From contig JAJBTS010000261.1 of assembly GCA_020860885.1 (NCBI GenBank), forward strand, positions 1 through 5,629: 5,629 nt of DNA. The letters are read 5' to 3'. The notes beneath the pieces are model-generated. The model worked only from the letters and a program-made list of their open reading frames with translations, searched no databases and had not been told where the DNA came from. The translations under genes were made by a program, and so were the position numbers. The DNA is from Bacteroidales bacterium (GTDB lineage Bacteria > Bacteroidota > Bacteroidia > Bacteroidales > Azobacteroidaceae). Of the stretch, positions 1 through 5,536 are shown piece after piece. Within the stretch, counting starts at the first letter, position 1, and every line of letters begins with the position of its first letter.

Positions 1-710
1 TAATGGAGGAGGGTTATTCTTCATTATCTGTTAATCGCAAGTTAAGTTCTTTGAAATCATTCTTTAAGTATTTATGTAAGAATAAATATTTGAAAACTAG
101 TCCGGTGAAAAATATCCGTGGTCCTAAAACGAGTAAAGCATTGCCTTATTTTGTTAAAGAGAAAGATATGGATCATTTACTCTCAGAATTGAAGTTAGAA
201 GATTCTTTCGAAGGAATACGGGACGGTGCAATTCTGGAAATTTTTTATAGTACGGGTATTCGCTGTGCCGAGTTGGTTGCACTAAAAGATGAAGATATAG
301 ATTTTGCAGCTCAACTGATTAAAGTAAATGGAAAACGGAACAAACAACGTCTTATTCCTTTCTCAGATTCGCTTAAGGATGTTTTGTATTCTTATATAAA
401 AGTGCGAGACGAAGGAATTCCGCTTGAAGGAGTAAGGTCTTTTTTTACGAGAAAAGATGGTTCTGGATTATCAAATAGTCTGGTATATAATATTGTAAGA
501 AAAAGGTTGTCTGATGTTCCGAATTTATCCAAAAGAAGTCCTCATATTTTGAGGCATACATTTGCAACAAGTATGTTAAATAACGGTGCCGATTTGAATG
601 CGGTAAAAGAGCTATTGGGCCATGCAAGCTTATCATCCACCGAAGTTTATACACATACAACTTTTGAAGAATTAAAAAAAGCGTATCACCAGGCTCATCC
701 AAGAGCTTAA
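1..710 (+). CDS. xerC: Tyrosine recombinase of the XerC/XerD family (5' end missing)
   Basis: This is a site-specific tyrosine recombinase; Xer enzymes resolve chromosome dimers at dif sites during cell division. The window holds about 235 residues, against roughly 290-300 for the family, so about 60 N-terminal residues lie upstream and the ATG at 3 is probably an internal Met. Counting from that Met, the end of the SAM-like DNA-binding domain is at about 1-45 (SVNRKLSSLKSFFKYL). The catalytic domain follows with every key residue present: Arg87 (STGIR), Lys111 (NGKRNKQR), His181 and Arg184 (HILRH), His207 (LLGHASLSSTEVYTH) and the nucleophile Tyr216. The enzyme therefore looks active. The stop is at 708-710, with hpf 18 bases on, suggesting co-transcription. 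The family is clear. XerC rather than XerD or a related recombinase rests mainly on its place beside hpf and tuf in Bacteroidales genomes, so the symbol is less certain. Confidence 0.88.
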   Translation, partial: MEEGYSSLSVNRKLSSLKSFFKYLCKNKYLKTSPVKNIRGPKTSKALPYFVKEKDMDHLLSELKLEDSFEGIRDGAILEIFYSTGIRCAELVALKDEDIDFAAQLIKVNGKRNKQRLIPFSDSLKDVLYSYIKVRDEGIPLEGVRSFFTRKDGSGLSNSLVYNIVRKRLSDVPNLSKRSPHILRHTFATSMLNNGADLNAVKELLGHASLSSTEVYTHTTFEELKKAYHQAHPRA

Positions 711-717
711 AACAACA

Positions 718-723
718 AGGAGG
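718..723 (+). promoter_or_regulatory. Strong Shine-Dalgarno sequence of hpf
   Basis: AGGAGG lies 5 bases before the hpf ATG at 729, an ideal SD in both match and spacing. It decides the start of hpf. It stands out because no other gene start in this window has one, and Bacteroidota ribosomes are known to hide their anti-SD sequence. Confidence 0.85.
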
Positions 724-728
724 TTTTT

Positions 729-1031
729 ATGGACATCACTATTCAAGCAATTCATTTCGAGGCTACAGAAAGACTTGAGTCTTTTATCCAAAAGAAAGTA
801 AGCCGTTTGTCTAAGTTTAATGACGGAATAATTTTGGCTGAAGTAATTTTAAAAGTAGTTAAACCAGAAACCAGTGCAAATAAAGAAGCTTCTATAAAAC
901 TACTGCTTCCTGGCCGTGAGTTTTTTGTGCAGGAGATTGCCGATACATTTGAAGAAGCAATAGGCAGTTGTGTGGATAAATTAGAGCGTCAGGTGGTTAA
1001 ATCCAAAGAAAAATTAAATCAAAAAAAATAG
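729..1031 (+). CDS. hpf: Ribosome hibernation promoting factor, short form (HPF/YfiA family)
   Basis: HPF proteins bind the decoding centre of the 30S subunit in slow or non-growing cells, blocking tRNA and mRNA and keeping idle ribosomes safe. The protein has 100 residues and aligns along its whole length with E. coli HPF (95 aa): an N-terminal strand (MDITIQAIHFEAT), a first helix (about 14-29), a central strand (about 36-45) and a last helix (about 72-94, EEAIGSCVDKLERQV) that ends in a basic tail (KSKEKLNQKK). It lacks the extra C-terminal dimerisation domain of long HPFs. The start at 729 is fixed by AGGAGG at 718-723. The gene sits 18 bases after the recombinase gene and is probably co-transcribed with it. 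The stop at 1029-1031 directly follows a run of eight A. No convincing terminator follows. The older name, sigma-54 modulation protein, reflects an early misannotation. Confidence 0.93.
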   Translation: MDITIQAIHFEATERLESFIQKKVSRLSKFNDGIILAEVILKVVKPETSANKEASIKLLLPGREFFVQEIADTFEEAIGSCVDKLERQVVKSKEKLNQKK

Positions 1032-1064
1032 ACGTCTGATAACTTGTAAAAAAAACTTATAAAG

Positions 1065-1096
1065 TTTGTTTGTTCCAAAAATAATATGTACTTTTG
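1065..1096 (+). promoter_or_regulatory. Bacteroides-type promoter for the tRNA-tuf operon
   Basis: A -33 element TTTG at 1065-1068 is followed after 20 bases by TACTTTTG at 1089-1096, a full match to the Bacteroides -7 consensus TAnnTTTG. A second TTTG at 1069-1072 would leave 16 bases, so the first fits better. The predicted transcript start is about 1100-1105, some 45-50 bases before tRNA-Thr(TGT). This promoter would serve the four tRNAs and probably tuf. The element match is direct; use in the cell is inferred. Confidence 0.75.
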
Positions 1097-1134
1097 CAAC
1101 CGTTTCGGTCTAAAAAATGGAGTCGGAACGGTTG
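1097..1134 (+). other. Inverted repeat (13-bp stem) at the start of the tRNA-operon transcript
   Basis: Bases 1097-1109 pair with 1122-1134: eight perfect pairs (CAACCGTT with AACGGTTG), then five pairs of which three are G·U, around a 12-base A-rich loop. It begins right after the -7 box, so the predicted transcript start falls inside its left arm. It could be a 5' RNA hairpin, a DNA operator, or a late terminator for hpf. The last is weaker because only TTGTTTG follows rather than a T run. The structure is clear, its role is not. Confidence 0.6.
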
Positions 1135-1149
1135 TTTGATGTAATGAAT

Positions 1150-1223
1150 GCCTCTTTAGCTCAGTTGGCCAGAGCACGTGATTTGTAATCTCGGGGTCGT
1201 TGGTTCGAATCCGACAAGAGGCT
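1150..1223 (+). tRNA. tRNA-Thr (anticodon TGT)
   Basis: The cloverleaf has acceptor stem GCCTCTT (1150-1156) with AAGAGGC (1216-1222), discriminator T1223, and T loop TTCGAAT at 1204-1210. The anticodon TGT is at 1184-1186 in loop TTTGTAA and reads ACA codons. The anticodon stem (1177-1181 with 1189-1193) has one U·U mismatch in its middle pair. CCA is not encoded. It is the first tRNA of a four-tRNA cluster, 7 bases before tRNA-Tyr. Confidence 0.96.
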
Positions 1224-1230
1224 CTCAATA

Positions 1231-1313
1231 GGGCAGTTACCAGAGTGGCCAAATGGGTCTGACTGTAACTCAGATGACTTACGTCTTCGGTGGTTCGAAT
1301 CCATCACTGCCCA
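1231..1313 (+). tRNA. tRNA-Tyr (anticodon GTA)
   Basis: Acceptor stem GGGCAGT (1231-1237) pairs with ACTGCCC (1306-1312), with discriminator A1313. The anticodon stem TCTGA/TCAGA is perfect, and anticodon GTA is at 1265-1267, reading TAT and TAC. A 14-base variable arm (1275-1288) with a short GAC/GTC stem marks it as a class II tRNA, as bacterial tRNA-Tyr is. T loop TTCGAAT is at 1294-1300. CCA is not encoded. Confidence 0.96.
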
Positions 1314-1321
1314 CAAAAAAC

Positions 1322-1354
1322 AGTTAACAATTAAGCCTCAATAATTTGTTAACT
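1322..1354 (+). repeat. 9-bp inverted repeat between tRNA-Tyr and tRNA-Gly
   Basis: AGTTAACAA at 1322-1330 is the exact reverse complement of TTGTTAACT at 1346-1354, with a 15-base loop. It fills most of the 46-base spacer 1314-1359, whereas the other two spacers in the cluster are 7 bases each and hold no structure. A likely role is to fold the spacer RNA for tRNA processing. It is A+T rich and not followed by a T run, so it is not a good terminator. Confidence 0.6.
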
Positions 1355-1359
1355 AAATT

Positions 1360-1432
1360 GCGGAAGTAGCTCAGTTGATAGAGCATTAGCCTTCCAAGCT
1401 GAGGGTCGCGGGTTTGAGTCCCGTCTTCCGCT
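1360..1432 (+). tRNA. tRNA-Gly (anticodon TCC)
   Basis: Acceptor stem GCGGAAG (1360-1366) pairs perfectly with CTTCCGC (1425-1431), with discriminator T1432. Anticodon TCC is at 1393-1395 in loop CTTCCAA, reading GGA and GGG. CCA is not encoded. It lies 7 bases before the next tRNA. Its place, third in the Thr-Tyr-Gly-Thr order, is the same as glyT in E. coli. Confidence 0.96.
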
Positions 1433-1439
1433 CGAGGTT

Positions 1440-1511
<72 letters not shown>

Positions 1512-1648
1512 CTAAATGATAATAGTATAATTAATGTGTTTGGTAAAGTAATGTAATTATTAAGGTAATGCATTTCGTTAAATTGACAGATTAGGTATTA
1601 TTAAATCAAGAAGAAAAGTAACATTCATTAAATAAAGATCAATTAATT
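1512..1648 (+). other. 137-base leader between tRNA-Thr and tuf
   Basis: An A+T-rich spacer with no gene, SD or clear promoter. TTGACA at 1583-1588 looks like an E. coli -35 box but has no -10 box at proper spacing, and Bacteroidota seldom use that form. TTTG at 1539-1542 has no TAnnTTTG partner downstream. The simplest reading is that tuf is transcribed from the promoter at 1065-1096 and this stretch becomes its 5' untranslated region after cleavage at the tRNA-Thr 3' end. Confidence 0.5.
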
Positions 1649-2836
1649 ATGGCAAAAGAACATTTTAACCGGTCGAAACCCCACGTTAACATCGGTACAA
1701 TCGGTCACGTTGACCACGGTAAAACGACTTTGACTGCAGCTATCACTACTGTATTAGCAAAGAAAGGTCTTTCTGAGATCAAATCTTTCGATCAGATTGA
1801 TAATGCTCCGGAAGAAAAAGAAAGAGGTATTACTATTAATACAGCTCACGTAGAATACGAAACAGAAAATCGTCACTATGCTCACGTAGACTGTCCAGGT
1901 CACGCTGACTATGTGAAAAACATGGTTACCGGTGCTGCTCAAATGGACGGTGCTATCATCGTTGTTGCAGCAACAGACGGTCCTATGCCTCAAACTCGTG
2001 AACACATTCTTTTGGCTCGTCAGGTAAACGTTCCTAAATTGGTTGTTTTCATGAATAAAGTGGACATCGTTGATGACCCAGAAATGTTGGAACTTGTAGA
2101 AATGGAAATGAGAGAACTTCTTGATTTCTATAACTTTAACGGAGAAAATACTCCAGTTATTCAAGGTTCTGCATTAGGTGGTTTGAATGGTGTTCCTGAA
2201 TGGGAAGACAAAATTATGGAGTTGATGAATGCTGTTGATACATGGATTCCTCTTCCTCCACGTGATGTTGATAAACCATTCTTGATGCCTGTTGAAGACG
2301 TTTTCTCTATTACAGGTCGTGGTACCGTTGCTACTGGACGTATCGAAACTGGTATCATCAAAACTGGAGAAGAAGTTCAGATTATTGGTTTAGGCTCAGA
2401 AGGTAAGAAATCAGTTGTTACGGGAGTAGAAATGTTCCGTAAAATTCTCGATGAAGGTCAGGCTGGTGACAACGTTGGTTTATTGCTTCGCGGTGTTGAT
2501 AAAAATGAGATCAAACGTGGTATGGTTATAACTCACCCAGGTAAAGTACAACCTCACACTAAAGTTAAAGCTGAGGTATATATCTTGAAAAAAGAAGAAG
2601 GTGGTCGCCATACTCCATTCCATAACAAATATCGTCCTCAGTTCTATATTCGTACATTAGACGTAACTGGAGAAATTACTCTTCCGGAAGGAACTGAAAT
2701 GGTTATGCCTGGTGATAACGTAACAATTACTATTGAACTGATCTACCCGGTAGCTTGTAGCGAAGGTCTTCGTTTTGCTATCCGTGAAGGTGGACGTACA
2801 GTAGGTGCTGGTCAGATCACTGAAATTATTGAATAA
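1649..2836 (+). CDS. tuf: Elongation factor Tu
   Basis: EF-Tu is the GTPase that brings aminoacyl-tRNA to the ribosomal A site. The protein is complete at 395 residues, the usual length. Domain 1 holds all GTP-binding motifs: P loop GHVDHGKT (19-26), switch I RGITI (59-63) with Thr62, DCPGH (81-85) with the catalytic-site His85, NKVD (136-139) and SAL (174-176). Domain 2 begins near 210 ([17 protein letters not shown]) and domain 3 near 300, ending in the conserved [17 protein letters not shown]. The ATG at 1649 gives the standard [20 protein letters not shown] start; no SD precedes it, but A is at -3. Codons look more regular and C-rich than in the neighbours, as expected for a very highly expressed gene. 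It follows four tRNA genes and precedes tRNA-Trp, an arrangement found in many bacteria. Nothing in the sequence suggests damage or altered active-site residues. Confidence 0.99.
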   Translation: MAKEHFNRSKPHVNIGTIGHVDHGKTTLTAAITTVLAKKGLSEIKSFDQIDNAPEEKERGITINTAHVEYETENRHYAHVDCPGHADYVKNMVTGAAQMDGAIIVVAATDGPMPQTREHILLARQVNVPKLVVFMNKVDIVDDPEMLELVEMEMRELLDFYNFNGENTPVIQGSALGGLNGVPEWEDKIMELMNAVDTWIPLPPRDVDKPFLMPVEDVFSITGRGTVATGRIETGIIKTGEEVQIIGLGSEGKKSVVTGVEMFRKILDEGQAGDNVGLLLRGVDKNEIKRGMVITHPGKVQPHTKVKAEVYILKKEEGGRHTPFHNKYRPQFYIRTLDVTGEITLPEGTEMVMPGDNVTITIELIYPVACSEGLRFAIREGGRTVGAGQITEIIE

Positions 2837-2853
2837 TTTCAATTACTAATATA

Positions 2854-2897
2854 ATCAGTAAACAGTTACGGAATTTAATGGATAACTGTTTACTGAT
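2854..2897 (+). other. 15-bp perfect stem-loop between tuf and tRNA-Trp
   Basis: ATCAGTAAACAGTTA at 2854-2868 is the exact reverse complement of 2883-2897, with a 14-base loop. It starts 17 bases after the tuf stop and ends 5 bases before tRNA-Trp. Only AATTT follows before the tRNA begins, so it is a poor intrinsic terminator. It could partly stop transcription, protect the tuf mRNA 3' end, or be a cleavage site separating tuf from the secE-nusG message. The structure is certain; the role is inferred. Confidence 0.7.
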
Positions 2898-2902
2898 AAT
2901 TT

Positions 2903-2975
2903 ACGGGTCTAGCTCAGTTGGTAGAGCACTGGTCTCCAAAACCAGGTGTCGGGAGTTCGAGTCTCTCGACCCGTG
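2903..2975 (+). tRNA. tRNA-Trp (anticodon CCA)
   Basis: Acceptor stem ACGGGTC (2903-2909) pairs perfectly with GACCCGT (2968-2974), with discriminator G2975. The anticodon stem CTGGT/ACCAG is perfect, with anticodon CCA at 2936-2938 reading TGG. T loop is TTCGAGT at 2956-2962. The 3' CCA is not encoded. It sits between tuf and secE, a placement shared by several bacterial phyla, and only 20 bases separate it from the secE start. Confidence 0.96.
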
Positions 2976-2995
2976 CAAATAAACTACATTATATA

Positions 2996-3190
2996 ATGAA
3001 AAAGATTATTAACTATATTAAAGAATCTTATAACGAACTTGTACATAAGGTTTCTTGGCCTACTAAACAGGAGTTGTCAAGTAGCACTGTTGTTGTCATG
3101 ATCGCTTCCCTTATAATGGCATGTGTTATATTTGCAATTGACTTCACTTTTGAGAGTGTTGTTTCTTTCTTTTACAATAAAATCTTTTAA
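2996..3190 (+). CDS. secE: Protein translocase subunit SecE
   Basis: SecE is the small essential subunit that clamps SecY in the SecYEG channel of the inner membrane. The protein is 64 residues, the normal size for a single-span SecE. It has an amphipathic N-terminal helix (about 2-18, MKKIINYIKESYNELVHKVS), the family signature VSWPTKQELSSST (19-31), and one membrane span (about 31-49). The ATG at 2996 is chosen because the longer open frame from 2918 merely translates tRNA-Trp. There is no SD; A is at -3. It lies 20 bases after tRNA-Trp and 8 bases before nusG, the standard secE-nusG pair. Confidence 0.96.
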   Translation: MKKIINYIKESYNELVHKVSWPTKQELSSSTVVVMIASLIMACVIFAIDFTFESVVSFFYNKIF

Positions 3191-3198
3191 TTTAAGAA

Positions 3199-3738
3199 AT
3201 GTCTGAAATTGAAAAGAAATTTTATGTTCTCCGTGCTGTTAATGGCAAGGAGAATAAAGTAAAAGAATATCTTGAAGCAGAAATCAAAAATAATGGTTTA
3301 GAGGAATATATTTCTCAAATCATTATTCCTACAGAAAAGATTATTCAAAATAGAAACGGAAAGAAGGTTCACAAAGAAAGAGCATTTCTTCCCGGTTATA
3401 TTATTATTGAAGCTGCTTTGGTAGGAGAGGTGATGCATTTCCTGAAAAATGTCAATTTTGTAATCGGTTTTCTTGGAGGGAATAACCCTGTACCTTTACG
3501 TCCAGCTGAAGTAAGCCGGATTTTAGGAAAAGCAGACGAACTACAAGTTCAACCTGAAGAGTTTGATATTGATTATATTGTTGGCGAAACCATTAAGATT
3601 AATTTTGGCCCATTTACCGGCTTCCACGGTGAGATCGAAGAGATTTATCCTGATAAGAAAAAACTCAAAGTTATGGTCAAAATTTTTGGTCGGAAGAGTC
3701 CCCTTGAGTTGGGGTATTTACAAGTTGAAAAAGAATAA
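3199..3738 (+). CDS. nusG: Transcription termination/antitermination factor NusG
   Basis: NusG rides on RNA polymerase, alters pausing, and links transcription to Rho or to the leading ribosome through S10. The protein has 179 residues, close to the E. coli length (181). The NGN domain spans about 6-110, starting KFYVLRAVNGKENKVKEYL, with RAFLPGYIII (61-70) standing for the usual FPGY motif. A linker follows, then the KOW domain from about 127 (VGETIKINFGPFTGFHGEIEEI), ending ELGYLQVEKE. Residue 8 is Phe where many NusGs have Trp. The ATG at 3199 is 8 bases after the secE stop; AAG at -5 to -3 is too weak to call an SD. An imperfect hairpin overlaps its stop codon. Confidence 0.97.
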   Translation: MSEIEKKFYVLRAVNGKENKVKEYLEAEIKNNGLEEYISQIIIPTEKIIQNRNGKKVHKERAFLPGYIIIEAALVGEVMHFLKNVNFVIGFLGGNNPVPLRPAEVSRILGKADELQVQPEEFDIDYIVGETIKINFGPFTGFHGEIEEIYPDKKKLKVMVKIFGRKSPLELGYLQVEKE

Positions 3739-3774
3739 TTCGATAAGGTTACGCTTTTTGAATTCTTCCTTTTT
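3727..3774 (+). terminator. Possible imperfect terminator or attenuator between nusG and rplK
   Basis: Bases 3728-3741 can pair with 3760-3773 in blocks of 4, 3 and 5 pairs split by two mismatches, with G3727·T3774 adding a wobble. Six T (3770-3775) follow the last C, partly inside the stem. The left arm includes the last codons and stop of nusG. The 71-base gap to rplK is the longest in the secE-rplL run. The stem is A+T rich, so partial termination is more likely than full. Confidence 0.35.
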
Positions 3775-3809
3775 TAGTTATTAGTGTTTACAAATTAAAA
3801 TTTTTAACA

Positions 3810-4253
3810 ATGGCGAAAGAGATTGCTGGACAGCTAAAATTACAGATTAAAGGAGGAGCCGCAAATCCTTCTCCCCCTGTTGGACCTGCATTGGGTTCCA
3901 AGGGTATCAATATTATGGAGTTTTGCAAGCAATTTAATGCCAGAACCCAAGACAAGGCAGGTAAAGTATTACCGGTTGTAATAACTTACTATGCTGACAA
4001 GTCTTTTGATTTTATTGTTAAAAACCCACCTGTTGCAGTTCAATTAATGGAAGCTGCAAAATTGAAAGGTGGTTCTGCAGAGCCTAATCGTAAGAAAGTG
4101 GCGGAGATTACCTGGGATCAGGTGAAGTTAATTGCAGAAGATAAAATGGGAGACTTAAATTGCTTTACTGTTGAATCAGCCATGAAAATGGTTGCCGGAA
4201 CAGCCAGAAGTATGGGTATAGCAGTAAAAGGGGATTTCCCTGTAAATAATTAA
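3810..4253 (+). CDS. rplK: 50S ribosomal protein L11 (uL11)
   Basis: L11 binds 23S rRNA in the GTPase-associated centre at the base of the L10-L7/L12 stalk, where elongation factors act. The protein has 147 residues, against 142 in E. coli. The N-terminal domain holds the proline-rich signature (about 18-35, [15 protein letters not shown]), the thiostrepton and L7/L12 contact region. The C-terminal rRNA-binding domain holds [20 protein letters not shown] (114-133) and SMGIAV. The ATG at 3810 has no SD; A is at -3. A GGAGGAG run at 3852-3858 is coding (Lys-Gly-Gly-Ala) and not a start signal. It opens the rplK-rplA-rplJ-rplL block, 16 bases before rplA. Confidence 0.98.
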   Translation: MAKEIAGQLKLQIKGGAANPSPPVGPALGSKGINIMEFCKQFNARTQDKAGKVLPVVITYYADKSFDFIVKNPPVAVQLMEAAKLKGGSAEPNRKKVAEITWDQVKLIAEDKMGDLNCFTVESAMKMVAGTARSMGIAVKGDFPVNN

Positions 4254-4269
4254 AAACTTCAATAGAGAT

Positions 4270-4968
4270 ATGAGTAAACTTACAAAAAATCAAAAGTTGG
4301 CTTTAAGCAAAGTTGAAGCAGGGAAAACGTACACTCTTAAAGAAGCATCGGCTTTGGTTAAGGAAATTAACTACTGCAAATTTGATGCTTCCGTTGACAT
4401 CGATGTCAGATTGGGTGTTGACCCCCGTAAAGCTAACCAAATGGTAAGAGGCGTGGTTTCATTGCCTCATGGAACAGGTAAGCAAGTTAGGGTTCTCGTA
4501 TTATGTACTCCTGATCAGGAAGCTGCTGCAAAAGAAGCAGGGGCTGACTATGTAGGACTTGATGAATATATAGACAAAATTAAAGGTGGTTGGACTGATA
4601 TTGATGTTATCATTACTCAACCGGCTATCATGGGTAAAATCGGAGCTTTAGGTAGAGTATTAGGTCCAAGAGGTTTAATGCCTAATCCTAAAAGTGGTAC
4701 TGTTACTAACGATGTCGCAAATGCAGTAAGAGAAGTAAAACAAGGGAAAATTGACTTTAAAGTTGATAAAGCCGGTATCGTTCATACTTCTATTGGTAAA
4801 GTATCATTCTCTCCTGAACAAATTCGTGATAATGCCAAGGAATTTGTAGATACATTAATGAAGTTGAAGCCTACTGCTGCTAAGGGTACTTATGTTAAGA
4901 GCATTTATCTTTCTAGTACAATGAGTCCGGGTATTAAAATAGACCCTAAATCGATTGATGAAAATTAA
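4270..4968 (+). CDS. rplA: 50S ribosomal protein L1 (uL1)
   Basis: L1 forms the mobile stalk by the E site that helps release deacylated tRNA. The protein has 232 residues (E. coli 234). Domain I is formed by the two ends and domain II by the middle. Conserved stretches are [15 protein letters not shown] (47-61), LPHGTGK (65-71), [19 protein letters not shown] (128-146), and Thr217-Met218 in SSTMSPG, the known rRNA-contact pair. In E. coli L1 also represses the L11-L1 message by binding near the rplK start; I could not see a clear copy of that RNA site here. The start at 4270 lies 16 bases after rplK; rplJ follows after 12 bases. Confidence 0.98.
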   Translation: MSKLTKNQKLALSKVEAGKTYTLKEASALVKEINYCKFDASVDIDVRLGVDPRKANQMVRGVVSLPHGTGKQVRVLVLCTPDQEAAAKEAGADYVGLDEYIDKIKGGWTDIDVIITQPAIMGKIGALGRVLGPRGLMPNPKSGTVTNDVANAVREVKQGKIDFKVDKAGIVHTSIGKVSFSPEQIRDNAKEFVDTLMKLKPTAAKGTYVKSIYLSSTMSPGIKIDPKSIDEN

Positions 4969-4980
4969 AAAGACTGAATT

Positions 4981-5496
4981 ATGAGAAAGGAAGATAAAAC
5001 CTCTGTTATAGAACAGATTGCGAATACTGTAGGTGAATACACGAACTTCTATTTGACTGATATAGCTACTTTAGATGCAGCTCAGACAAGTAACTTAAGA
5101 AGAGAGTGTAATAAACAAGAAATTAAACTGGTTGTTGTAAAAAATACCCTGTTTAAAAAAGCTTTGGAAAAAGTAGAAGGAGATTTTTCTGCCTTGGATC
5201 CTGCTTTGAAAGGAAATACGGCTATTATGTTTTCTAATAATGCCAATAGTCCTGCAAAATTGATTAAAACATTTGCAAAGGGAACAGATATTCCTAAATT
5301 GAAAGCTGCATATGTTCAAGAAGGATTTTACATTGGAGCAGAAAACCTTGATCTACTTGTTTCAATTAAGAGTAAAAATGAACTTATTGGTGATGTTATT
5401 GCATTGTTGCAATCGCCAGCTAAAAATGTTATTTCTGCTCTTAGTTCAGGTGGACAAACAATCCACGGAGTTTTGAAAACTCTTTCAGAAAGATAA
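4981..5496 (+). CDS. rplJ: 50S ribosomal protein L10 (uL10)
   Basis: L10 anchors two or three L7/L12 dimers to the ribosome and sits beside L11 on 23S rRNA. The protein has 171 residues, within the usual range of about 165-175. Its N-terminal domain shows the typical [20 protein letters not shown] start, [14 protein letters not shown] (54-67) and [11 protein letters not shown] stretch near the end, [18 protein letters not shown], leads into the C-terminal helix that holds L7/L12. There is no SD; A is at -3. Only 12 bases separate it from rplA, so any L10 autoregulatory leader must lie within rplA. Confidence 0.97.
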   Translation: MRKEDKTSVIEQIANTVGEYTNFYLTDIATLDAAQTSNLRRECNKQEIKLVVVKNTLFKKALEKVEGDFSALDPALKGNTAIMFSNNANSPAKLIKTFAKGTDIPKLKAAYVQEGFYIGAENLDLLVSIKSKNELIGDVIALLQSPAKNVISALSSGGQTIHGVLKTLSER

Positions 5497-5498
5497 AA

Positions 5499-5514
5499 AA
5501 ATAATCGATTATTT
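5499..5514 (+). repeat. 16-base perfect palindrome in the rplJ-rplL gap
   Basis: AAATAATCGATTATTT is its own reverse complement and begins 2 bases after the rplJ stop in the 40-base gap before rplL. As RNA it would give only about a 6-bp A+U stem. In so A+T-rich a gap it may be chance. Confidence 0.4.
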
Positions 5515-5536
5515 AAACAAATTAAATTATAAAAAA

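Noticed and set aside
1053..1067. AAACTT-ATA-AAGTTT as a terminator for hpf
   Set aside because: Only 6 weak pairs with a 3-base loop, and it overlaps the -33 box of the better-supported promoter.
1117..1188. Tiny frame (23 codons) whose ATG sits in the hairpin loop after an A run
   Set aside because: It runs into the anticodon loop of tRNA-Thr(TGT), so it would end in the tRNA; most likely chance.
1019..1252. 77-residue open frame on the - strand across tRNA-Thr
   Set aside because: It reads the complement of a tRNA gene; such frames (CRIRTNDPEIT) are a common false call at tRNA loci.
1583..1588. TTGACA as an E. coli-type -35 box for tuf
   Set aside because: No -10 box at about 17 bases; TATTAT lies only 7 bases away, and Bacteroidota promoters use other motifs.
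1754..2164. 136-residue - strand frame inside tuf, and shorter ones at 2161-2361 and 2657-2842
   Set aside because: They arise from the biased codons of tuf, have no family resemblance, and lack start signals.
2918..2995. N-terminal extension of secE by 26 residues
   Set aside because: The added stretch is tRNA-Trp sequence in translation; SecE proper starts MKKIINYIK at 2996.
3563..3784. 73-residue + strand frame overlapping the end of nusG
   Set aside because: It is an out-of-frame shadow of nusG, which is intact in its own frame.
3849..3858. AAAGGAGGAG as an internal ribosome binding site in rplK
   Set aside because: It encodes conserved Lys-Gly-Gly-Ala of L11 and no sensible start follows.
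5095..5319. 74-residue - strand frame inside rplJ
   Set aside because: It is antisense to a clear L10 gene with no start signal or family resemblance.
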